The notes under the pieces are model-generated. The model did not search any database, was not told where the DNA came from, and worked only from the letters and a program-made list of their open reading frames with translations. From assembly GCA_020536535.1 (NCBI GenBank), contig JAHLWZ010000933.1, positions 1-42,707 on the forward strand: 42,707 nt of DNA, given 5' to 3'. Source of the stretch: Pelomyxa schiedti (lineage: Eukaryota; Evosea; Pelobiontida; Pelomyxidae). Below are positions 33,701-42,229 of this stretch, in pieces. The position numbers were made by a program, and so were the translations under genes. Within the stretch, counting starts at the first letter, position 1, and the number at the start of each line of letters is the position of its first letter.

Positions 33701-33844
33701 GTGCCTTTGTCCGTCCACTATGTCGCCGTTGTAGGTTCCTTCCGAGTCTTTGATCTTCCCCTTGGTGATTACTGAACCATCCGGTGTCGTGCGTGGTGCT
33801 TCGCTGCCTGCACCTCGACTGTTTGGCAGCAACTTCCTCAGCAT
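30779..33844 (-). CDS. MORN-repeat, SAM and caspase-like (C14) protein
   Basis: Start ATG at 33844 (MLRKLLPNSRG). Exon 1 (33844-32515) encodes about ten MORN repeats (residues about 35-280; e.g. YEGEWCDDERDGDGRM, YSGEWADDERNGRGALKYNG), then a linker. The intron 32514-32463 (52 nt) is phase 1 and keeps frame into exon 2, a Ser/Thr/Pro stretch and a SAM-like domain (VTQVCEWLASKGVEEPCLDI ... LCALGIVVGDAEFIIEEIKA). The caspase-like domain starts KCFAFVVGNGAY and LQNTLHDAAQ, continues over an intron with FLERVCKFQVTHLSDVPSLQ, then SLFFFAGHGRQMKGHNFLMM (catalytic His) and VIGILDACRESDD (catalytic Cys). The last exons give DFPHGCFVLYPTSPG and TPFNDLVDSIIVMVQTLSSG, then SPWVSKS, stop at 30779. The domain order is like a sensor-adaptor-protease; the substrate is unknown. 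Confidence 0.82.
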
Positions 33845-33903
33845 CGTTTCGTTTTTTGATGATGATCGTCGAAAAGGTTAAAAAAAAATCTGTGGGATTC
33901 TCA

Positions 33904-35445
33904 TCAGTCCTTCCTTATCCTCTTTTCAAGGAAAAGGCGCTGGTGGTGCTGAGTGCAAGGTGCCCTCTTGGCACCTGCTTCGGTTGTTTGTTCATTTCCT
34001 TGTTGTGGTTGTGGTTGTGGTTGTGAAGTGGGATATGGTTGTTGGGGCTCCTCCCTGAACTTGGTCTCTTTGAATGCAAGAAACGTGGCTCCACAGCTGG
34101 GATCAACAAATGAGAACTCTTTCTCATCCACGTCACTGTGATAGATGAGCCCACAGCAATCTCCCCAATGCCCGGCAGTTGCACTCAGGGTGAACTCTGG
34201 TTCAGGGGGGTGGCCAGATTGATACTGGGAAAGGAGGCTGTTGACGTCGTACACGTCCACTGATCGTGTGGCAGCACACGTATGTGATCGCTCTGCCGAA
34301 CAGGCATAGAAGTGGCTGTTGTCAATCCTCTCAACCGTGGATATTCCCCCAATGTCTACGTCGCAGTCTTGTCCAGGGAGGGTGTCGGCAGAGTACCTGG
34401 CCCTCCACACTGTGTCGTTCTCCCTCAGCTTTCCAATTGTCACTCTGCGGCCTTCGTTGGTCCACAACTTACAATCCTGGGGTGCCCGGAAGAAATCGGC
34501 ACCGGCGTCTGGAATGAAGCGAACCTTGACGAGAGTCTCGGCTTTGTAAGACCCTTCGAGGTCAACAACTGTGACACCACCTTTGCCCCTGACGAGCAAC
34601 TCGTCAGAGTGGCAACGGAAGTCAATCGCAGGAATTTCCGATTCGTGCTTGATAGTCACATACGGTATGCACGGGAAATAGGGCGCACCAGGTGGAATTT
34701 GGTCCTTTACAAGCTCCAGGATTTCTCGCTCCTTCCGTCGCTCTGCTGCTGGATTGGGTGGGCACTGCCAACCCTCTTCATCACCCTCATCGCAGCTGCG
34801 GCTATTGCTGTCACTTTGACTGCCCTGGCTTGTCAGGAACTCGTCAGGAATCCTCCATACCTTGATAGAGGTCTCTGACTTCCACAGCACTGCCCACTTG
34901 GGAGGCCAGCTCCACCTTGGCGGATCGTGCCTCATTTTTGATTTCTCCAGCATGGCCACTGCCCGATTCCTCACCATGTCCTCGATGATGTAGTACTTGT
35001 AATTGAACCTCACAGCGGCATACGTGCTGCTCAGGAAGCACTCCACCTCTCTAACACCGCCTTCAGCGCCAACTTCGCCAACGAACCTCATCCTCAGCGG
35101 GGCCGTGAGTGCAAGGGTGGCAGGTGACACTTCAAACCAGGCAACGTATTTTCTGCCGGGGTCATACTTCACACGCCTTCTTTTCGGTTTTTTTCCACCT
35201 CCACGGCCGGCGGTTGTGATTGTTGTTGTGTCTATTTCTATGTCGGGCTTCGCCCTTCCGATGCGCCACACAAGTAGGTTACGCGTGGCTGCTTTGAGCA
35301 GGTACTCCTTGACTATTAGCCGGATCAGTGGAGGTGTCAGAAATGATGCGTAGCTTGATGCTCCACACCTGACCACCATGCAACAACACAGTGACATGGC
35401 CTGCTGCCTGCCGTCAATCCACCTCGTCATGCTCATTCGGTACAT
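33904..35445 (-). CDS. Single-exon protein of unknown family
   Basis: A 513-residue frame without introns, from the ATG at 35445 (MYRMSMTRWIDGRQQAMSLC) to the stop at 33904. I do not recognise the family. It has a basic patch (GGGKKPKRRRVKYDPGRKYV), then AWFEVSPATLALTAPLRMRF, and later beta-like segments with DLEGSYKAETLVKVRFIPDA, WRARYSADTLPGQDCDVDIG and a Pro-Gln tail. No signal peptide and no clear membrane segment. Base composition is GC-rich and even, unlike the LRR gene nearby. Being intronless among intron-rich genes may mean a lineage-specific gene family or a retrocopy. The next gene on the same strand begins 59 bp downstream. Confidence 0.7.
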   Translation of the reverse strand: MYRMSMTRWIDGRQQAMSLCCCMVVRCGASSYASFLTPPLIRLIVKEYLLKAATRNLLVWRIGRAKPDIEIDTTTITTAGRGGGKKPKRRRVKYDPGRKYVAWFEVSPATLALTAPLRMRFVGEVGAEGGVREVECFLSSTYAAVRFNYKYYIIEDMVRNRAVAMLEKSKMRHDPPRWSWPPKWAVLWKSETSIKVWRIPDEFLTSQGSQSDSNSRSCDEGDEEGWQCPPNPAAERRKEREILELVKDQIPPGAPYFPCIPYVTIKHESEIPAIDFRCHSDELLVRGKGGVTVVDLEGSYKAETLVKVRFIPDAGADFFRAPQDCKLWTNEGRRVTIGKLRENDTVWRARYSADTLPGQDCDVDIGGISTVERIDNSHFYACSAERSHTCAATRSVDVYDVNSLLSQYQSGHPPEPEFTLSATAGHWGDCCGLIYHSDVDEKEFSFVDPSCGATFLAFKETKFREEPQQPYPTSQPQPQPQQGNEQTTEAGAKRAPCTQHHQRLFLEKRIRKD

Positions 35446-35552
35446 CTCGCCTTTAGATAAAGATCAAACAAACTCTCACGTTTGAGCGAAAGGTCGTTTT
35501 TCGCAATCACTTGGCGGTTGCTGTAGCTTATTTAAACGTCGCCTTGGCCAAG
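35446..35552. promoter_or_regulatory. Divergent promoter region of 107 bp
   Basis: This short gap lies between start codons pointing apart (minus at 35445, plus at 35553). The sequence 'agcttatttaaacg' near 35527-35538 is A/T-rich and could serve as a TATA-like element for the plus-strand gene. No other element is obvious. Confidence 0.4.
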
Positions 35553-36474
35553 ATGGTGAAGGTGTGCCGCGTTGGGTTTGTGTCCAACTCTTCGTCGGTG
35601 TCGTACTACGTGCTGTGGACTGACAAGCCAGTTGACGAAGTGCGTCAAGCGACGCTGTCGTGCGCCGACGCCTCACAGCTCGCCGACGAAGTTGCTGGCC
35701 TGGATCCCGAGTGCCTCACAGTTGTGTAAGATGCCTTCTGAGGGACAACAACAAAAACAAGCAGCCAACTTACAATTAATGTTGACTTGGTATTCACAGG
35801 TCGCGGTATGCTGCCTCCACCACCGCACTTCGTTGCCACCGTCGTGGTATCAGGAAGATATAGTGTCACCTGGTACGCAAAGTGCCTCTTATCCTCCACG
35901 CCCCTCACCCTCACCATATCCACCAGCTCCTCCACCTTCATATTCACCCTCATCCTCTGCATTACCGCCTCCACCATTGCCACCACCTACCCCACTTCCA
36001 CTTTCACCACAATATCAGCCCTTGTCATCTGAATCATCATTTCCACCCACACTATACCAATATTCACCTTCACCCTCTTCATTCCCACCTCCTCCATCCC
36101 AGTATCCTCCTGGGTTTTCTCAATTTCCTCCTGTCCCGTCCCAATATCCACAATACTCATCTTCATCTCCACCATACCCATATCCACCGTACCCATATCC
36201 ATCACCACAACTACCATATCCACCCTGCCCTTATCCACCCTCTCCGTATCCACTGTACCCATATGCATATCCACCATCCCCATATCCACCGTCCCCTTAT
36301 CCGCCTCCTTCCTTCCCTGGAAACTTTGAGTGCGAGATTTTTGTATGCCACGATTGTATGTTGTCAGTGCAGTCTTGGATGGACAAAATAGCAGGCTGGG
36401 TGCGGCGAAGAACTCTCGCTATTTCTAAAACCACTCCTGAAAAAAAGGCATCCCTCTCACTCAAATCAGGATAA
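35553..36474 (+). CDS. Pro/Tyr-rich protein with a short folded N-terminal part
   Basis: The ATG at 35553 starts MVKVCRVGFVSNSSSVSYYV and about 58 residues ending ECLTV. A GT-AG intron from about 35727 to 35799 then leads to LPPSWYQEDIVSPGTQSASY and a long Pro/Tyr/Ser array of YPPSPYP type (about 35880-36310), then CEIFVCHDCMLSVQSWMDKI and a stop at 36474. The N-terminal part is not recognised. The Pro/Tyr array resembles flexible tails that bind WW or similar domains. The repeat is also open in the other two plus frames for long stretches, so the reading frame is chosen from continuity at the join. Exons could continue into the next gene. Confidence 0.5.
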
Positions 36475-36507
36475 CACGTGCTTAGAACTGTCAAGCTACA
36501 AACAAGG

Positions 36508-37166
36508 ATGCATCCACCAGTGGTGATTCAAATTTACCAAAACCACTTGATAAGGTGTCTCTTACACAAATTTTCAAATGGGTTGTCTTCCGGGAGCCCG
36601 GGCCACCCAAGTCACTTGTAGCACTCTGTCGAGCAACCAAAGCGATACTAAGATTGAGTCTAGTGTGCCGGAGGTGTGCACTTTCTTTACAGAACAACGA
36701 ATCACTTTTAAACAACAACAACAAAAGCTGGAGGGAAGCAGCTCTTGATGACCAAGTTTGGATTGATATTGTGAGGAACAGCCCCGCCAAGAATTTCATG
36801 CCTGGATGGTGAGTGACATGTATCTTTCTTAATTTATCTCACAAATGAAACAAAACAAGGTGGACTGATCCAACTGTGGGTTGCAAACCACACCTTGATC
36901 GTGTGGAGACCTGTAGAGAACTCACGATGAGGGTGTGGAAGATTTCCTAAGCGTTGGAGGCACAACCAATACCCAGGCTCGCACCAAACTTCTGGAGATT
37001 GATGCACAGGAGGCCAATGTCCACCCAGAAGCATGTCATACAACACCTTGCAACATGCAGAACCGGCACAGTTGCTTACGCAAGCCTCAGCCCTCTGTAT
37101 GGCAATTTAGGTGGCACAGCACTCTCAAACGTGCTCAGCAGCCCAGCAACAAAGACCTTTAGTTAA
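36508..37166 (+). CDS. F-box-like domain protein, 3' end uncertain
   Basis: A helical segment, SLTQIFKWVVFREPGP, ILRLSLVCRRCALSLQNN, REAALDDQVWIDIVRNSPAK (36558-36810), resembles an F-box, which links targets to SCF ubiquitin ligases. The start is uncertain: a 38-nt intron after MHPP (ATG at 36508) would give an in-frame join. The exon at about 36861 (WTDPTVGCKPHLDRVETCRE) reads in the same frame through a TAA near 36948 into QPIPRLAPNFWRLMHRRP and GGTALSNVLSSPATKTFS, stop at 37164. The gene may end at the first TAA, or a short intron may skip it. A deleted copy of the last part lies at 42081-42160. Confidence 0.45.
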
Positions 37167-37391
37167 AAAACACAAAACCGACCAAGTTGGTTCGATTACT
37201 TGGGAGGGTTGTTCTTCAGTGGTGGATGGAAAATCTGCTCTTTTTGATTTATCTGGCCCAGAAAATGTGCTTGTCCTGCAGCAGTCCCTGTGCATGGAAG
37301 GGAGAAAGGATTTTTGTTTGTGAGATTCTCTTTCAGTGAAATAAAAACACAGGACAAACTTGTGCTTGTATGTTTCTGCGATGGTGGTGCC

Positions 37392-39199
37392 TCAGAAGAG
37401 AGAAAAGCGAAGTCCTGAACTCTTTGAGACCCATGGCGTCTGTTCATCATGAGATTCCGTCTGCACAGTCTGGATGATGGCCGACTCGATATCGTTCCAC
37501 GATGTTCCGGGTTCTGCCTTCTCAACAACTGGGGCATGTGTGATGTCAGAAAGTGGTTAAGGGGTGGGGGGGTGGAAATGGAGGCAAAGCAACCTTCGAG
37601 GAAGCAACCAGTGAAGAATCCATGGTTCTGCCTGTTTGGGAGAGTGCAAACATCCAGTGTTGTCCTCCCTGTGTGTTACATGCAGATGCGAAGAAGAAGC
37701 GAGGCAGGGTGATTCAGGTGAAAACCCAGAGGGAAAAAAAAAGAAACCTGGGCTTGTCGGATAAATCAAAACGCACCCAGCTCGGAAATCTTCTTTCGTC
37801 AATTGGAGCTGGGTGGTGGCGTCTGACCCGCGTGTCTGCCAATTTCAGAAGATCAGTGTGGCTGATTATAAATGAAAGAACGTGGCTTATCGCGTCACCT
37901 TGAAGGCACTCTTCTCACTGGATTGGCGGCAAGCATCAAGAATGCCGATTGTCAGATCGGAGTATCTCTTCATTACATCAATCACAGCGCCAAGCATCGG
38001 TGCTTTGACCTCCATGATGTCATAACTGGTCTCCGTGAAAGCACTCGCGTCTTCTGTCATCAGCAGGAAGTTGTGTCCGTCCACCTGCCTTCCGTGTCCG
38101 GCAAAATAAAAGATGCTCGCAACCTGATGATGTCTGTCATTCTCAAAATTCGACACAACAAGAGAAAGAGAGACCACCAAACCTTGTTTCCTGCCCTCTT
38201 TTCCTTGATCAGTGCTTCTTTGAATTTTCGCAAGTTGCTATTAAACACGTCGAGATTTGGGATATTCTTGTAGCAGGCCACTTCAAATTGACATTTGTTC
38301 TTCAGGAACTGCATTGTCATCAATTTAAAAACAAAGTTTGTTTGGGAAATGGAAGAGACCTCACAAATAGAGTCTGCATCATTGATGGCGTTTTTGAGTG
38401 AACGGGGCTCCCCATAAGATTGATTTCCAACAACAAATGCAAAGCACTTGTACCTCATATCAACACCGAAAAGAGGTACAAGTGCTCCCACTGAAAAAAA
38501 AATTGTGAGAAAAAGCATAGAGAGGGCGGAGGATCTTGTCTCTGCCAGTTGCCAACCTGTCGTCGACTTGAGGGAACTGTGGGACGATTGCTCGTGACCT
38601 CTTGCCAAATGCATTTTGACTTCCTCGACAATGAATTCTGCATCACCAAAAACGAGGCCAAGGTCACACAATTTCTGCACGGAGCAATTGACAAGTCTTC
38701 TTCCTCTCACTTTATTCGCTCTGATGATTTTCAGGCAGTCGTCATCCACACCAACAGATTCAAGCCACCGACACGTTTGGTCTGTGTTGGCTGTTTGAAT
38801 TTGAAAGGGTGTCGCTGTTTCAGCACTCGTGAGTGTTCCAGGTATTTGTGCGGGAATGTCTAGTTTACATGCTGTTGATGGTGAGTCAAATGTGAGTGAT
38901 AAATTTGGAGAATTCAAAGATGTGCTGGCTGTTTGTGTGTTCAGTACAGGTGCCAAATCCATTGAGGAGTTTGGCAACGGCAACGGTTGTTGGTTGTATT
39001 GAGGAATTAGAATGGTTTCAGGCTTTGATGCAATTGTTGGAGGCTTGCTTGGGAGTGACAGTATCAAAGGAGATGTGGGGGCTGCAGGTGGTGTGTTTGT
39101 TGTAGGAGTTGGAATTTCTGAGGGACTTGTCTTTAATTGGTTATGAAGTGAATGAATGAAGTTATTCTCAAAGTATTCTTTGCCTGTGGCAAGAGCCAT
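37392..39199 (-). CDS. SAM plus caspase-like (C14) protein, paralogue of the MORN-SAM gene
   Basis: The first ATG in frame is at 39199 (MALATGKEYFENNFIHSLHN). A Ser/Thr/Pro-rich stretch precedes a SAM-like domain (QTCRWLESVGVDDDCLKIIR ... LCDLGLVFGDAEFIVEEVKM). Then the caspase-like domain: KCFAFVVGNQSYG, LKNAINDADSICE, over introns FLKNKCQFEVACYKNIPNLD, SIFYFAGHGRQVDGHNFLLM (His) and TIGILDACRQSSEKSAF (Cys), and the end TSWNDIESAIIQTVQTESHD, TPWVSKS, stop at 37392. The two paralogues match from SAM to the stop, including intron positions, so they arose by duplication. There are no MORN repeats; instead an LRR gene ends 43 bp upstream and may be its N-terminal part (frame open upstream of the ATG, see findings). 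Confidence 0.78.
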
Positions 39200-39242
39200 G
39201 GCATTCGGGTGTGACCCTTTTTGAGAGGGATGGAGGGAAGAT

Positions 39243-42018
39243 TCAGTAGATGGTGGAATATGGATATATCAAACTGAGAGGGCGATTCTGTGAATCAAGA
39301 ATCTCAATGGGAATTTCAAAAAGGGCATCAGGGAGAGTGTTTTCAGGGCCTCCTGAGACAAGCCAAATGTGTGCGTTCAGGGGGTATTTTGGGCCACCAA
39401 CAGTGGAGCATGAAAATGCAGATGTTTGAGGTGGTTGCAGAAAGATCAGAAGAGAAGCACCCAAAGTAGGATGGATCACCCAAGTAAACCAAAAGAGCTG
39501 TATCTCTATCGATGAAGGGTCACCGCACAATGGAGCAATGGCACATACCTCCGAGACCCAGATACGCGAGTGACTTGTTCGATTCGAGTGCCCTCGCAAT
39601 GTTTGTTGCTCCCTCACTCCCAATTTTGTTGCCTGAGTGATGTTTGATTTGGAGAGTCAACCACCATCCGAGAGTTGAGAGAGAACAATGGAACGATGGT
39701 AACACACATGATATATTCAGAGACACAAGTGACTTGTTCGATTCGAGTGCCCTCGCAATGCTTGTTGCTCCCTCAATCCCGATTGTGTTGTCTGAGTGAT
39801 GTTTGATTTGGAGAGAACGGAATGATGGGAACACACCTGATATATTCAGAGACACGAGTGACTTGTTCGATTCGAGTGCCCTCACAATGCTTGTTGCTCC
39901 CTCACTCCCAATTGTGTTGCCTGAGTGATGTTTGATTTGGAGAGTCAACCACGATACGAGAATTGAGAGAGAGAACAACGGAATGATGGTAACACACATG
40001 ATATATTCAGAGACACGAGTGACTTGTTCGATTCGAGTGCCTTCGCAATGTTTGTTGCTCCCTCACTCCCAATTGTGTTGCCTGAGTGGTGATGTTTGAT
40101 TTGGAGAGAACGGAGTGATGGGAACACACCTGATATATTCAGAGACACGAGTGACTGGTTCGATTCGAGGGCCCTCGCAATGCTTGTTGCTCCCTCACTT
40201 CCAATTTCGTTGTCTGAGTGATGTTTGATTTGGAGAGTCAACCATGATACGAGAATTGAGAGAGAGCACAATGGAACGATGGTAACACACATGATATATT
40301 CAGAGACACGAGTGACTTGTTCGATTCGAGTGCCCTCGCAATGTTCGTTGCTCCCTCACTCCCAATTGTGTTGCCTGAGTGGTGATGTTTGATTTGGAGA
40401 GTCAACCATGATACGAGAATTGAGAGAGAGCACAACGGAATGATGGGAACACACATGATATCTTCAGATACACGAGTGACTTGGTCGATTCGAGTGCCCT
40501 CGCAATGCTTGTTGCTCCCTCACTTCCAATTGTGTTGTCTGAGTGATGTTTGATTTGGAGAGTCAACCACCATCCGAGAATTGAGAGAGAGCACAATGGA
40601 ACGATGGTAACACACATGATATCTTCAGAGACACGAGTGACTTGTTCGATTCGAGTGCCCTCGCAATGCTTGTTGCTCCCTCGATCCCAATTGTGTTATC
40701 TGAGTGATGATGTTTGATTTGGAGAGTCAACCACCATCCAAGAATTGAGAGAGAGCACAAGGGGAACACACTTGATATATCCAGAGACACGAGTGACTTG
40801 TTCGATTCGAGTGCCCTCGCAATGCTTGTTGCTCCCTCACTCCCAATTTTGTTGCCTGAGTGATGTTTGATTTGGAGAGTCGACCATGATACGAGAATTG
40901 AGAGAGAGCACAATGGAATGATGGTAACACACATGATATATTCAGAGACACGAGTGACTGGTTCGATTCGAGTGCCCTCGCAATGTTTGTTGCTCCCTCA
41001 ATCCCAATTTTGTTGTCTGAGTGATTATGTTTGATTTGGAGAGGCAACCACCATCCGAGAATTGAGAGAGAGCACAATGGAACGATGGTAACACACATGA
41101 TATCTTCAGAGACACGAGTGACTTGTTCGATTCGAGTGCCCTCGCAATGTTTGTTGCTCCCTCACTCCCAATTTTGTTGTCTGAGTGATTATGTTTGATT
41201 TGGAGAGGCAACCACCATCCGAGAATTGAGAGAGAGCACAAGGGGAACACACCTGATATATTCAGAGACACGAGTGACTGGTTCGATTCGAGTGCTCTCG
41301 CAATGTTTGTTGCTCCCTCACTTCCAATTTTGAGGTAGAGCTTCAGGTACCTACAAGTACAGTATGGACTCGCAAGTTCCGCACACACCCTCCCAAGTTT
41401 AACTTGGGAATCTTTGGTGATAACTTGGTGACTTTGTAAGAGACTGGTGCCCCGAGAGGATGATTGTTCGGCCCCCTTCGAGTCCGTTGGTGGAAAAAAA
41501 AAGGGGGGACCTAAGTCCTCAGGGTACCATGGCACTTGGCCACGAAATGGACGTTAAAATTTGATGAAAGAGGCCGGAATTGGCTGAAATTCTTCCTCTT
41601 CTTCCTGGCGTCTGCTTTCACTGACACAGCATCTTTTAGAGAGTGTCTCTTCTGCTTTCTCAGACATACTGCTGATTCCATCCAACCTTTGAGAAGTTCT
41701 GAAAATACTGTGTTTCTCCACTCTGCGAGCTGGAGAAAGATGCAGACACAGGGCTTGCCGGATCTGAGTGACAACCGCGGCGAATTCACGTTTGGTTGTT
41801 TCACAACAACCTGTTTCATTGAATGCCGCCGTTGGGTCTCTAAGTTTGTGAATAACGAAGAAGGAGGATAATAATAAATAACTTTGAATCATTCGGTTGG
41901 TATTATGAGTACACCCGTTAATGAAGGTCAGGAGGACGAGAACCTCTTGAGGGGGGATTCTGCAAAGATATGCCATCACCCCATGTTCCAGATATGCACT
42001 CCAAGAATCACACAACAT
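39243..42018 (-). CDS. Leucine-rich-repeat protein with one exon per repeat
   Basis: Start ATG at 42018: MLCDSWSAYLEHGVMAYLCR, then IPPQEVLVLLTF (weakly F-box-like). An intron (gtgtac ... cttag, about 41921-41846) joins to QRRHSMKQVVVKQPNV and a basic exon to about 41520. The LRR array follows, 12 units of 28 residues (N-x-IGSEGATSIARALES then NKSLVSLNIS), the RI/NLRC3 type, each on its own exon. The C-terminal exon holds SSIEIQLFWFTWVIHPTLGA, PKYPLNAHIWLVSGGPENTL and PIEILDSQNRPL, and stops at 39243. LRR proteins of this type bind other proteins or ligands. The exon linking 41520 to the first repeat is unresolved. The C-terminal exon is not recognised. Confidence 0.7.
39549..41336 (-). repeat. 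Twelve tandem exon-intron LRR units
   Basis: The shared phrase gttcgattcgag starts at 39577, 39736, 39865, 40026, 40158, 40319, 40483 (one mismatch), 40644, 40800, 40961, 41125 and 41281, with intervals of 129-164 bp. Each unit is an 84-nt exon (28 codons, phase 1 at both ends) plus an intron of about 45, 48, 72, 77 or 80 nt. The introns share gtgtgtt at the donor and caaacatcactcag at the acceptor. Exons and introns are both nearly identical between units, so the array grew recently by duplication of an exon-intron unit. Confidence 0.9.
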
Positions 42019-42080
42019 CGGATGACGAGAATTAAGAGAATCCCTTTCGGTTTGTAGTTATGAAGGGACTCATCCCAACA

Positions 42081-42160
42081 GCACCACACTTCTGGAGATT
42101 GATGCAAAGTAGGCCAGGTGGCACATCACTCTCAAATGTGCTCAGCAGCGCAACAAACAC
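42081..42160 (+). pseudogene. Truncated copy of the F-box-like gene's 3' end
   Basis: Bases 42081-42116 match 36981-37016 and bases 42117-42160 match the region from 37110 on, with scattered mismatches. The 93 bases between (37017-37109) are missing. The missing part has no GT-AG ends, so it is a deletion and not a lost intron. The copy lies between the LRR gene and the MORN gene and has no start. It marks a segmental duplication across the accessory region. Confidence 0.7.
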
Positions 42161-42229
42161 CGGCTGAGTGTCTCACACCAAGTTGGAATTCGATTTTGGT
42201 CGACTACGTGGACGTTGAAGGAGGAGGTG

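Noticed and set aside
35787-36391. Thr/Ile- and His-rich plus-strand frames overlapping the Pro/Tyr-rich exon
   Set aside because: The pyrimidine-rich repeat has few stops in any frame; only the Pro/Tyr frame joins in frame to the upstream exon and reaches the later non-repeat part.
36908-36960. In-frame TAA near 36948 as proof that the F-box-like gene is a pseudogene
   Set aside because: A small unresolved intron or a natural end at this point explains it equally well, so I left the end open instead.
39549-41336. CRISPR-like array (regular repeats and spacers)
   Set aside because: Spacing is regular but the 'spacers' are not unique: both parts repeat, and the repeat codes for LRRs with GT-AG introns in a eukaryotic gene.
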